Below are positions 1-5,862 of a stretch of DNA of 5,910 nt, one piece after another. A program made the translations under genes and the position numbers. The notes under the pieces were generated by a model. The model saw only the letters and a list, made by a program, of their open reading frames with translations, was not told where the DNA came from and did not search any database. The stretch comes from Desulfobacteraceae bacterium. GTDB taxonomy: Bacteria; Desulfobacterota; Desulfobacteria; Desulfobacterales; Desulfosalsimonadaceae. Each line of letters starts with the position of its first letter. Within the stretch, counting starts at the first letter, position 1. The stretch covers positions 1 to 5,910 of the forward strand of contig SLGU01000106.1 of NCBI GenBank assembly GCA_007136525.1, read 5' to 3'.

Positions 1-408
1 AATACCCGCAGGCCCTCGCGGGCCGTCCAGGATATGGCCCGCGATCTTTCGCTGCATCAGCTTTTCCGCCATCTCTTCCAGGGCCGCGCGCCCGCCCTTG
101 GAGGAAGACCCCCTGACAATATCCCATCCGGTGCGGGTGGCAATCCCGGCAATGATTTCACCGTCGCCGCTCCTGGAGATCATGAGCGGCGGACGGTATG
201 AACTGTAGGTCTTGAAATGCCGGATCGCTGAAAAAAACTGTTGGTGCCAGCAGCATATCACCACGGCCTGGCCGTTTTTTACCGGGTCCATCCAGGCTTT
301 TTCGTTTTCAACCGTCAGCCGGAATGTCCAGGCATAGAGGCGCACCAGTCGGTACAAAAACGCGATAAAGGCGGCGGAGCCAAGGATTCGCCGCATTCTT
401 CTTGCCAT
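1..408 (-). CDS. DUF374 / lysophospholipid acyltransferase-family protein, N-terminal part (C-terminus beyond window)
   Basis: The frame starts at the ATG at 408-406 and stays open for 136 codons to the window edge, so the C-terminus is missing. Family members are usually a little over 200 residues. Residues 8-30 are hydrophobic with interspersed Arg and Tyr, suggesting a membrane anchor or peripheral membrane helix. The DUF374 landmarks follow in order: CCWHQQFF (52-59), LMISRSGDGEIIAGIA (75-90), VRGSSSKGGRAAL (98-110) and GHILDGPRGPAGI (124-136). DUF374 proteins belong to the LPLAT/PlsC-like superfamily and are thought to acylate lipids at the inner membrane. A lipid A or phospholipid role is inference. 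The His55 segment lacks the Asp of the classical HX4D motif. An AAGGA box lies 10 bases before the ATG. The stop of the upstream amidase is 69 bases away on the same strand, so co-transcription is possible. Confidence 0.88.
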   Translation of the reverse strand, partial: MARRMRRILGSAAFIAFLYRLVRLYAWTFRLTVENEKAWMDPVKNGQAVVICCWHQQFFSAIRHFKTYSSYRPPLMISRSGDGEIIAGIATRTGWDIVRGSSSKGGRAALEEMAEKLMQRKIAGHILDGPRGPAGI

Positions 409-438
409 GGGTGTGTGTCCTTTTTATCGGGAGAATTG

Positions 439-454
439 CGGCGCTTTGGCGCCG
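439..454. repeat. GC-rich hairpin in the amidase-acyltransferase spacer
   Basis: CGGCGC and GCGCCG form a perfect 6-bp inverted repeat with a 4-base loop (445-448). On the minus strand a T-rich stretch lies before the hairpin, not after it, so this is not a standard intrinsic terminator between the two genes. It could slow polymerase or act as a processing or attenuation structure just ahead of the acyltransferase start. No function can be assigned. Confidence 0.4.
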
Positions 455-477
455 GAAAAATAAACTTGTCCCCTTTT

Positions 478-1962
478 TTACGGGCGTCGGTCAAACCAGG
501 GCCTGGCCCTTTCCAACTGGCCGGCCAGACGAAACAGGGTGGCCTCCCCGCCGGAGGGACCGGCAAAATGAACGCCGATAGGCAGGTTGTCCGCATTCCA
601 GTAAAGGGGGACGGACATGGCCGGAAGCCCGCAGAGATTGGCCATCTGGGTAAACGGCATCTTTGAGAGGCTTTTTTCCGCCATCTGGTCCACGATGCCC
701 GACATTTTGAGCAACCCGCCGAGGCGAAGCGTGTTGACCACCTTGATGGCGACCGCCTCTGCAGCGCTCGGTTTCAACTCGCCGATGCGCGGCGGCGGGG
801 TCGCAATGGTGGGGGTCAGGTAGAGGTCGTACTGCCCGAAAAACCCACCCATTTTCCGCGCCGCGCGATCCCAGGCCCGCAGCGCCTCGACAAAATAAGC
901 CGCTGAAAAACTCCTGCCAAGCATTGCCAAGGTCCACGTCAAAGGCTCGACATCGGCAGGGGAAGCCTTGCGCCCCAATACCTTTTCCATCTCACGGATA
1001 TCCGCGCCCACCTCGCCGAAATACATGGTAATATAGCTTTTGGCCAGCGCCATGCCGTCGATATCGGGTTCGGCGTTTTCCACGTGATGCCCCAGGTCTT
1101 CCAAAAGACGGGCCGCGTCTTCCACGGCGGCCACGCAATCGTCGTGAACCGGGGTACCGATGGGTGAGCGGTTGCTGAAGGCGATTTTAAGGGTACCCGG
1201 TTCGCGCTGAACCTCATCCAGAAATGGGCGTTCCGGCGGCCGGATAATGTAGGGCGCACCCGCATCGCCACCATGGGTGGCGTCCAACATGGCCGCACTG
1301 TCCCTGACCGAACGGGATACAATATGCTCCTGAACCGCGTCCTGCCAGATGCGGCCGTGATCGGGCCCCGTTGGGTTTCGCCCGCGGGAGGGTTTGATGC
1401 CGAAAAGACCGCAGCAGGATGCGGGAATGCGTATGGAACCGCCGCCGTCCCCGGCGGACGCCATGGGCACCATGCCCGCGGCAACCGCCGCCCCGGACCC
1501 GCCGCTGGAGCCGCCCGGGGTGTGCGCCGGGTTCCAGGGGTTCCTGCAGGGGCCGAACACTTCAGGCTCCGTCACCCCGGTCAGGCCGAACTCGGGCACG
1601 TTGGTTTTCCCGAGGATCACGACACCGCTGTTCTTGAACCGCCTCACCAGTTCGCTGTCATGGGCGGCCGGGATGTTTTTCAGCACCCGGTTGCCGTAGG
1701 AAGTCGGCACGCCGGCATACGCGGCCAGAAGGTCCTTGATGAGAAACGGCACCCCGGTAAACGGCCCTTCCGGCAGCTCCCCGGCAGCAGTTTTTTTCCC
1801 CTGCTCATTCATGCGGACAACCACGGCGTTGAGCTTCGGGTTGAGGCGCTCGATCCTGTCTGCGGCTTCCTGAAAAAGCGCTGTGGGACTCACTTTTTTC
1901 GTCCTTACCAGCTCGGCCAGCCCCATTGCATCATAGCGTTCGTATTCGGCAAACTCTCCCAT
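478..1962 (-). CDS. Amidase-signature family hydrolase (6-aminohexanoate-cyclic-dimer hydrolase/NylA-like)
   Basis: This 494-residue cytoplasmic enzyme is a complete amidase-signature protein that cleaves C-N amide bonds. The Ser-cisSer-Lys triad is intact: Lys76 in GVPFLIKD (70-77), the bridging Ser at about 152 in GGSSGGSGAAVAAG (150-163), and nucleophile Ser176 in GDGGGSIRIP (171-180). The IPASCCGLFGIKPSRGR stretch after the nucleophile and VSRSVRDSAAMLD (215-227) resemble the NylA-type subgroup that includes 6-aminohexanoate cyclic dimer hydrolase. The C-terminal MPFTQMANLCGLPAMSVP (435-452) and LPIGVHFAG (460-468) blocks are also typical of the family. GatA is less likely, because no gatB or gatC is adjacent and the motifs fit general amidases better. 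The frame is open upstream to an ATG at 2028, but the ATG at 1962-1960 has a strong Shine-Dalgarno and fits the family's N-terminus. The true substrate is unknown. The gene lies 141 bases downstream of ppdK on the same strand. Confidence 0.93.
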   Translation of the reverse strand: MGEFAEYERYDAMGLAELVRTKKVSPTALFQEAADRIERLNPKLNAVVVRMNEQGKKTAAGELPEGPFTGVPFLIKDLLAAYAGVPTSYGNRVLKNIPAAHDSELVRRFKNSGVVILGKTNVPEFGLTGVTEPEVFGPCRNPWNPAHTPGGSSGGSGAAVAAGMVPMASAGDGGGSIRIPASCCGLFGIKPSRGRNPTGPDHGRIWQDAVQEHIVSRSVRDSAAMLDATHGGDAGAPYIIRPPERPFLDEVQREPGTLKIAFSNRSPIGTPVHDDCVAAVEDAARLLEDLGHHVENAEPDIDGMALAKSYITMYFGEVGADIREMEKVLGRKASPADVEPLTWTLAMLGRSFSAAYFVEALRAWDRAARKMGGFFGQYDLYLTPTIATPPPRIGELKPSAAEAVAIKVVNTLRLGGLLKMSGIVDQMAEKSLSKMPFTQMANLCGLPAMSVPLYWNADNLPIGVHFAGPSGGEATLFRLAGQLERARPWFDRRP

Positions 1963-1966
1963 GACA

Positions 1967-1976
1967 CCCTCCTCCT
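1967..1976 (-). promoter_or_regulatory. Ribosome binding site fixing the amidase start
   Basis: On the minus strand AGGAGGAGGG ends 4 bases before the ATG at 1962. Its first AGGAGG sits 8 bases from the start. This strong purine box supports starting at 1962, not at the ATG 66 bases further upstream, which has no comparable box. Confidence 0.75.
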
Positions 1977-1996
1977 GCCCCCGGATTAAAACCACT

Positions 1997-2011
1997 GCGG
2001 ATTGGATCCGC
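1997..2011. repeat. Short hairpin in the ppdK-amidase spacer
   Basis: GCGGAT and ATCCGC form a perfect 6-bp inverted repeat around a 3-base loop. On the minus strand it is followed by AGTGGTTTTAA, so any T-run is short and displaced by five bases. It is at best a poor terminator for ppdK and may have no role. Confidence 0.3.
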
Positions 2012-2060
2012 CGCCCCCTGTCATGCAACAGAAAACGCCTGGATGTTGCGCTTTTGCGAA

Positions 2061-2080
2061 GCCGTTTGACGGCAATTTTT
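2061..2080 (+). repeat. Small hairpin with T-tail on the plus strand
   Basis: GCCGT (2061-2065) and ACGGC (2069-2073) pair around a 3-base loop and are followed by AATTTTT on the plus strand. The shape is that of a weak intrinsic terminator, but it faces away from ppdK and the amidase and no plus-strand gene precedes it. It could limit antisense transcription or be chance. Confidence 0.25.
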
Positions 2081-2103
2081 ACACGTCCACCAAAAAAAGC
2101 CCA

Positions 2104-4836
2104 TTACTGTTTTTTATCCGCCAGTGCGGCATGCGCTGCCGCCAACCGGGCAATGGGGACCCGGAAAGGGGAGCACGATACGTAATTGAGCCCCAGCTGG
2201 TGGCACAGGTGGATCGATTTGGGATCCCCGCCGTGCTCGCCGCAGATGCCGCACTCGAGGTCGGGATTCACGCTGCGCCCCTTTGCCACGGCAATTTTCA
2301 TCAATTGCCCGACGCCCTCTTCGTCAATAGTTGCAAAGGGGTTAAACGGCAGTATCCCGGTTTCCAGGTACTCCACCAGGAAGCCGGCCTCGGCGTCATC
2401 ACGGGAAATGCCGAAAGTGGTCTGGGTCAGATCATTGGTCCCGAAAGAGAAAAACTCGGCTTTTTCTGCGATCTGGTCCGCTGTAAGGGCCGCCCGCGGA
2501 AGTTCGATCATGGTGCCGAACTTGTATTCTATTTTGGTATTCTGCTCATACATGACTTTTTGCGCTTCTGCCTCCAGGCGCTCCCGCTGGACCTTGAGCT
2601 CATTGACGTGGCAGGTCAGGGGAATCATCACTTCCGGAAACACTTTGATCCCTTCCTTGGCCACCTCGCAGGCCGCCTCGAAAATAGCCCGCACCTGCAT
2701 CGCGGTCAGCGCCGGGATGCGGATGCCCAGGCGGACGCCACGAAGTCCCAGCATGGGGTTGGCCTCGTGGAGGCTTTCAGCCCGGTGCAGAAGCTGCTCA
2801 TTTTCACGGATCTCCCGGAGAATGTCATCGATTTCCGCCATGTTGGCGGCATGCATCAGGCGGATTTTCAGATCGGCCAACTCATGGATCAGGTCGAACG
2901 AATTCGGCAGAAACTCGTGCAGGGGCGGGTCGATCAGCCGGATGATCACCGGCAGGCCATCCATTTCCCGGAACAGGCCGGCGAAGTCCTCCTTCTGAAA
3001 GGGAAGCAGGGCATCCAGGGCTTCTTTCTGCTCCACGGGACGGTCCGTCATGATCATTTTCTGAACAATGGGAAGGCGTTCGGATTCGAAAAACATATGC
3101 TCGGTGCGGCACAGGCCGATGCCTTGGGCACCGTATTCACGGGCACGCCGGGCGTCCCTCGGGTAATCGGCGTTGGTCCAGACACCCAGGCGCCGGAAGC
3201 TGTCGGCCCACTCCAGCAGCTTGATGAGCCAGGTGTCCTTGATATCGGGGATCATGGTGTCAATCTTGCCCGTGTAAACGTCCCCGCTGGTACCGTCAAT
3301 GGAGAGCCAGTCGCCTTCATTGACGATTTTGTCCCCCACTGTCATTTTCCGCTTGTTGATCTCAATGTTCAAACCGGAAGCACCGACCACGGCCGGTTTT
3401 CCAAATTGCCGGGCCACCAGCGCGGCGTGGCTGGTGCGGCCGCCCCGGCTGGTCAGGATGCCTTCGGCCGCCAGCATGCCATGGACGTCGTCCGGCTTGG
3501 TCTCCGGGCGGACCATGATCACCTTCTTGGACTCCTTCTTTACCCAATGCACCGCTATATCCGCATCAAATGCAACAACGCCGCATGCCGCCCCCGGAGA
3601 GACGTTCAGCCCCTTTGCCAGCAGGCGCCCCTCGGAGCGGGCCGCCCGGGTCGCGGCGGGATCGAACTGCGGGTGCAGAAAAAAGTCCACCTGCTCCGGG
3701 GTTACCCGCATGACGGCCTCTTCGTGGCTGATCAGCCCTTCTTCGGCCATGTCCACGGCAATACGCACGGCAGCCCGGGCGGTTCGTTTACCGTCACGGG
3801 TCTGCAGCATCCAGAGTTTGCCTTTTTCAATGGTAAACTCAACATCCTGCATTTCCCGGTAATAATTTTCGAGCTTGCGGGCGATGGCATCAAACTCCTG
3901 GTAGGCCTCCGGCATCTCGTTTTTCAACTCAGTCAGGTCCTTTGTCATGCGGATACCCGCCACAACGTCCTCTCCCTGGGCATTGATCAGGTAGTCCCCT
4001 TCCAGCTTGTGTTCACCGGTATAGCCGTTTCGTGTCATGGCCACACCGGTGGCGCTGTCTTTTCCCATGTTCCCGAATACCATCGTAACGATGCTCACGG
4101 CTGTTCCCAGGTCGTGGGGAATCCCTGCGGCTTCACGGTAATCCGCGGCGCGCTTGCCGTTCCAGCTCTTGAAAACCGCCTCTGTGGCCAGCTTCAACTG
4201 TATGGCCGGGTCCGTCGGAAAATCGTGATGGGTATAATGCCGGTAAATTTCCTTGAACTCACGGGTAACGGCTTTCCAGTGGTCCGCCGTCAATTCGGAA
4301 TCCGATTCGACCCCGGCCCGCCTGCGGGCCGCGGTGAGAACGTCCTCGAACACTTCGTCCTGCACCCCCATGACCACGGAGCCAAACATCTGGATCAGGC
4401 GTCGGTAGGAATCGTAGGCAAACCGTGGATCATTGGTCAGCCGGGCCATGCCCTCGGCGGTTTCATCGTTGAGCCCGATATTCAGAACCGTATCCATCAT
4501 GCCCGGCATGGAAAACTTGGCGCCGGACCGGCAGGACACGAGGAGCGGGCGCTCCGGGTCTCCAAGGACCTTGCCGGTTGACTTTTCAACCTGTTTAAGC
4601 GCCTCCAACTCCTGGTCCCACATGCCTTCGGGAAGCATGCCGCCGCCGGACAGGTATTCATTGCATGCCTCGGTTGTGACGGTAAAACCGGGGGGAACCG
4701 GAATGCCAATACGGACCATTTCCGCCAGGTTGGTGCCCTTACCGCCCAGCAGCCCTTTTACATTGTCCCAGTTCCCGCCGACATACGCCTCCACTTCGTC
4801 AAGCTCTTCAAACAGGTAAACATACTTTCTCGCCAT
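2104..4836 (-). CDS. ppdK: Pyruvate, phosphate dikinase
   Basis: A 910-residue cytoplasmic enzyme catalysing pyruvate + ATP + Pi to PEP + AMP + PPi, reversibly. It serves gluconeogenesis or PPi-linked glycolysis. All three domains are complete. The N-terminal nucleotide-binding half starts with GGKGTNLAEM (31-40) and includes LLVSCRSGAKFSMPGMMDTV (98-117). The swivelling phosphohistidine domain carries TSRGGRTSHAALVAR (462-476) with His470 as phospho-acceptor. The C-terminal PEP/pyruvate barrel has GLCRTEHMF (574-582), IRLIDPPLHEFLP (632-644), LRGVRLGI (698-705), MIELPRAAL (776-784), FSFGTNDLTQ (796-805) and GICGEHGGDP (863-872) with catalytic Cys865. Thr468, two residues before His470, matches the threonine that PDRP-type regulators phosphorylate in PPDK; no such regulator is in the window. 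Length is slightly above the roughly 875 residues of the Clostridium symbiosum enzyme. GGAGG lies 6 bases before the ATG at 4836. Confidence 0.98.
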   Translation of the reverse strand: MARKYVYLFEELDEVEAYVGGNWDNVKGLLGGKGTNLAEMVRIGIPVPPGFTVTTEACNEYLSGGGMLPEGMWDQELEALKQVEKSTGKVLGDPERPLLVSCRSGAKFSMPGMMDTVLNIGLNDETAEGMARLTNDPRFAYDSYRRLIQMFGSVVMGVQDEVFEDVLTAARRRAGVESDSELTADHWKAVTREFKEIYRHYTHHDFPTDPAIQLKLATEAVFKSWNGKRAADYREAAGIPHDLGTAVSIVTMVFGNMGKDSATGVAMTRNGYTGEHKLEGDYLINAQGEDVVAGIRMTKDLTELKNEMPEAYQEFDAIARKLENYYREMQDVEFTIEKGKLWMLQTRDGKRTARAAVRIAVDMAEEGLISHEEAVMRVTPEQVDFFLHPQFDPAATRAARSEGRLLAKGLNVSPGAACGVVAFDADIAVHWVKKESKKVIMVRPETKPDDVHGMLAAEGILTSRGGRTSHAALVARQFGKPAVVGASGLNIEINKRKMTVGDKIVNEGDWLSIDGTSGDVYTGKIDTMIPDIKDTWLIKLLEWADSFRRLGVWTNADYPRDARRAREYGAQGIGLCRTEHMFFESERLPIVQKMIMTDRPVEQKEALDALLPFQKEDFAGLFREMDGLPVIIRLIDPPLHEFLPNSFDLIHELADLKIRLMHAANMAEIDDILREIRENEQLLHRAESLHEANPMLGLRGVRLGIRIPALTAMQVRAIFEAACEVAKEGIKVFPEVMIPLTCHVNELKVQRERLEAEAQKVMYEQNTKIEYKFGTMIELPRAALTADQIAEKAEFFSFGTNDLTQTTFGISRDDAEAGFLVEYLETGILPFNPFATIDEEGVGQLMKIAVAKGRSVNPDLECGICGEHGGDPKSIHLCHQLGLNYVSCSPFRVPIARLAAAHAALADKKQ

Positions 4837-4842
4837 GGATCG

Positions 4843-4847
4843 CCTCC
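4843..4847 (-). promoter_or_regulatory. Ribosome binding site of ppdK
   Basis: GGAGG on the minus strand lies 6 bases before the ATG at 4836, an ideal spacing. It agrees with the N-terminus MARKYVYLFEELDE, which leads directly into the conserved GGKGTNLAEM block, so this start is well supported. Confidence 0.8.
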
Positions 4848-4862
4848 GGAATGATCAATATT

Positions 4863-4892
4863 ATTATATATTCAGCGTCAATGCGGTCTAAA
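4863..4892 (-). promoter_or_regulatory. Candidate sigma-70-type promoter of ppdK
   Basis: A perfect TATAAT -10 hexamer lies on the minus strand at 4868-4863. An 18-base spacer separates it from TTTAGA (4892-4887), which matches four of six -35 consensus positions. Transcription would start near 4856 and give a leader of about 20 bases that includes the GGAGG box. The surrounding AT-rich sequence makes a chance -10 possible, and the -35 is imperfect. Confidence 0.45.
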
Positions 4893-4936
4893 GCAAACTT
4901 TAACCCGGCCCCATGACTGAATAATCCCCAATGTTT

Positions 4937-4966
4937 AAAAAGAAAAAACCGGTCTGCCCGGGCCGG
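4937..4966 (-). terminator. Possible weak intrinsic terminator or attenuator in the ppdK leader
   Basis: Read on the minus strand, CCGG (4966-4963) can pair with CCGG (4952-4949) around a GC-rich loop. It is followed at once by six T, a C, and five T (4948-4937). The stem is only 4 bp on this strand, so termination would be weak. The tail is typical of intrinsic termination, and the site lies just downstream of the structured element at 4975-5034. It could end a short leader RNA or be a chance T-run. Confidence 0.3.
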
Positions 4967-4974
4967 GGCGCCTC

Positions 4975-5034
4975 CTGCCTCTGAAAAGCCGCAGTGCTTA
5001 GCACTGCGCCATCACCGACTCCCTTATGAGGCAA
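4975..5034 (-). ncRNA. Candidate structured RNA element (nested stems) upstream of ppdK
   Basis: An 8-bp perfect hairpin (CGCAGTGC at 4990-4997 with GCACTGCG at 5001-5008, 3-base loop) sits inside a 6-bp outer stem (TGCCTC at 4976-4981 with GAGGCA at 5028-5033). A G-U pair on the minus strand extends the outer stem at 4975/5034. The internal loop is asymmetric, with 19 bases on one side and 8 on the other. The minus strand is preferred because of that wobble pair, the T-runs that follow at 4948-4937, and its position in the ppdK leader. I could not match it to a named riboswitch class. It may be a leader regulator, a small RNA or a palindromic DNA repeat. Confidence 0.35.
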
Positions 5035-5074
5035 AAACGATTCAGCATATTTTCTGAACCAAAACACCCTTTTT

Positions 5075-5103
5075 TAGATAACTTTTTGCGATACGTCTTT
5101 CAA
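5075..5103 (-). promoter_or_regulatory. Candidate distal promoter reading into the structured element and ppdK
   Basis: On the minus strand TTGAAA (5103-5098, five of six to TTGACA) is followed after 17 bases by TATCTA (5080-5075), which has only three -10 matches. A start near 5068 would produce an RNA covering the nested-stem element and then ppdK. The weak -10 box and the AT-rich setting keep confidence low. Confidence 0.25.
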
Positions 5104-5116
5104 GGGAAAATATAAT
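5086..5116 (+). promoter_or_regulatory. Candidate plus-strand promoter with perfect -10
   Basis: TATAAT at 5111-5116 is a perfect -10 hexamer on the plus strand. TTGCGA at 5086-5091 has four -35 matches, but at a long 19-base spacing. Transcription from about 5123 would reach the P-loop gene through a leader of roughly 270 bases, which is long. Two CTGGAAA copies follow at 5120 and 5143, 23 bases apart. Confidence 0.25.
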
Positions 5117-5218
5117 TTGCTGGAAATTTGAGAAAAATCATACTGGAAAATAATGATGGCAGCATTTCCAAGATTTGAAGGGGCTTCATGCCCGGGTGGA
5201 GCAGCTATTGTCGCTTCA

Positions 5219-5244
5219 CGCTTTTCACGAAATCCGCAAAAGCG
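5219..5244. repeat. Inverted repeat CGCTTTT/AAAAGCG
   Basis: CGCTTTT (5219-5225) and AAAAGCG (5238-5244) form a perfect 7-bp dyad around a 12-base spacer. It lies about 150 bases before the P-loop gene. It could be an operator or a leader hairpin. It overlaps a near-tandem pair of 9-mers (CGCTTCACG, CTTTTCACG at 5212-5229). No T-run follows, so it is not a terminator. Confidence 0.3.
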
Positions 5245-5391
5245 CTTCCCTCAGCCCCTCCGGTGCCTTTCTGCGGCCTTCCCCTGGACAATTACCGGAA
5301 TATGGCGATATTTGTCGCATGATCCTTTAAATTCTTGTAGAATGATTTTGTTCAATAGCGCGCCGGAGGCTTCTCAAAACGAAACGACACC

Positions 5392-5862
5392 ATGTGTGGA
5401 GGCATCGTGATTCACAATGTCATCGGCCCCCCGGGCTCGGGGAAGACGACCTATATACAGGCGTATTTCGGGTTTTCCCCCCCGATAAGGGAGATAGATG
5501 GCGAGGTGTTTGAAGACTTCGTTCAAAGGAAGGTGTTCGAACATACCGGGCTGAACCCGGGCATCAACCGGTACCTGGCGGCAAGCACCGAAAATATCAC
5601 CACCATATGGTTTAAGACAAGTATTCCGGTATGCGTTTACCGGATATGCAGCGATTTCGTAAGGGGTAAAACGTCATTGCGCCAGGCAAACAGCCGGGTC
5701 AAAATTCTATGCTACTACCATCGGAACGCAAAAGATATTTACCTGGCGGAAAACAAGGAGAATAGCCGTCTCGTGGTCATCCGCACGACAAGTCCACCCA
5801 CGGCGTTTATCCGGCAACACGCGGCTGCGCTGCTTGGCACAAGGCCGACCCCAAAAAACTGA
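5392..5862 (+). CDS. Small P-loop NTPase-like protein of unknown function
   Basis: The frame encodes 156 residues from the ATG at 5392 and ends at the TGA at 5860-5862. A canonical Walker A motif, GPPGSGKTT (12-20), follows a short hydrophobic strand near the N-terminus, the usual layout of small nucleotide-binding kinases and ATPases. I see no hydrophobic strand ending in Asp that would serve as Walker B, and no lid or signature motif. Basic residues are spread through 91-110, and a possible late strand LVVIRT (131-136) is followed by a helix. I do not recognise the family; a phage-type or kinase-like P-loop protein is possible. GTG at 5407 is a rival start (151 residues) because GGAGG lies just before it, while the ATG at 5392 has no good box. 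ATA and AGG codons are frequent (five ATA, three AGG), unlike its neighbours as far as I could judge, which hints at transfer. The gene is divergent from ppdK and appears to stand alone. Confidence 0.6.
   Translation: MCGGIVIHNVIGPPGSGKTTYIQAYFGFSPPIREIDGEVFEDFVQRKVFEHTGLNPGINRYLAASTENITTIWFKTSIPVCVYRICSDFVRGKTSLRQANSRVKILCYYHRNAKDIYLAENKENSRLVVIRTTSPPTAFIRQHAAALLGTRPTPKN
5398..5402 (+). promoter_or_regulatory. Shine-Dalgarno favouring a GTG start at 5407
   Basis: GGAGG ends 4 bases before the GTG at 5407. The nearest comparable box for the ATG at 5392 is at 5365-5369, 22 bases away and too far. If GTG is used, the protein begins five residues later, directly on the first strand before the P-loop, a typical start for small P-loop proteins. 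Confidence 0.45.

Larger units (their letters stand above)
4837..5391. other. Divergent intergenic region between ppdK and the P-loop gene
   Basis: About 555 bases separate the divergent starts of ppdK and the P-loop gene. I see no convincing protein-coding gene here. The part at 5035-5160 is clearly more AT-rich than the flanking genes and has many A and T runs. The region contains candidate promoters for both directions, a nested inverted-repeat element at 4975-5034, a GC-rich stretch followed by T-runs at 4937-4966 on the ppdK strand, and smaller dyads at 5041-5058 (TTCAG/CTGAA) and 5219-5244. It is the most likely site of regulation, or of a small RNA, in the window. Confidence 0.6.

Noticed and set aside
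315..596. A 93-codon minus-strand frame overlapping the acyltransferase start and amidase end
   Set aside because: It overlaps both well-supported genes out of frame, and its composition is typical of a shifted reading of GC-rich DNA.
241..666. A 141-codon plus-strand frame across the acyltransferase-amidase junction
   Set aside because: It lies antisense to the ends of two real genes and has no family resemblance.
1273..1989. A 238-codon plus-strand frame opposite the amidase
   Set aside because: It is a shadow of the amidase coding sequence, low in complexity and rich in Gly, Arg, Pro and Ala, with no recognisable motif.
1963..2028. Amidase N-terminal extension of 22 residues to an ATG at 2028
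   Set aside because: The strong AGGAGGAGGG box just before the ATG at 1962 and the family-typical N-terminus from there make the extension unlikely.
2002..4581. An 859-codon open frame on the plus strand opposite ppdK
   Set aside because: It is antisense to a complete, motif-rich ppdK. Its translation shows no domain pattern. Long antisense frames are common opposite GC-rich genes with strong codon bias.
4863..4881. TTGACG (4881-4876) as the -35 partner of the perfect TATAAT on the ppdK strand
   Set aside because: The spacer is only 7 bases, far too short for a sigma-70 promoter. TTTAGA at an 18-base spacing was preferred.
4975..5034. Fluoride riboswitch suggested by GGTGATGG on the minus strand
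   Set aside because: Only the short GGTGATGG string resembles the aptamer. The expected downstream pseudoknot partner and the CUGAUG-type conserved segment are absent, and the adjacent gene has no link to fluoride export.
5153..5410. An 85-codon plus-strand frame before the P-loop gene
   Set aside because: It has no good ribosome binding site, no motif and an atypical composition, and it runs into the start of the P-loop gene in another frame. It is treated as non-coding.
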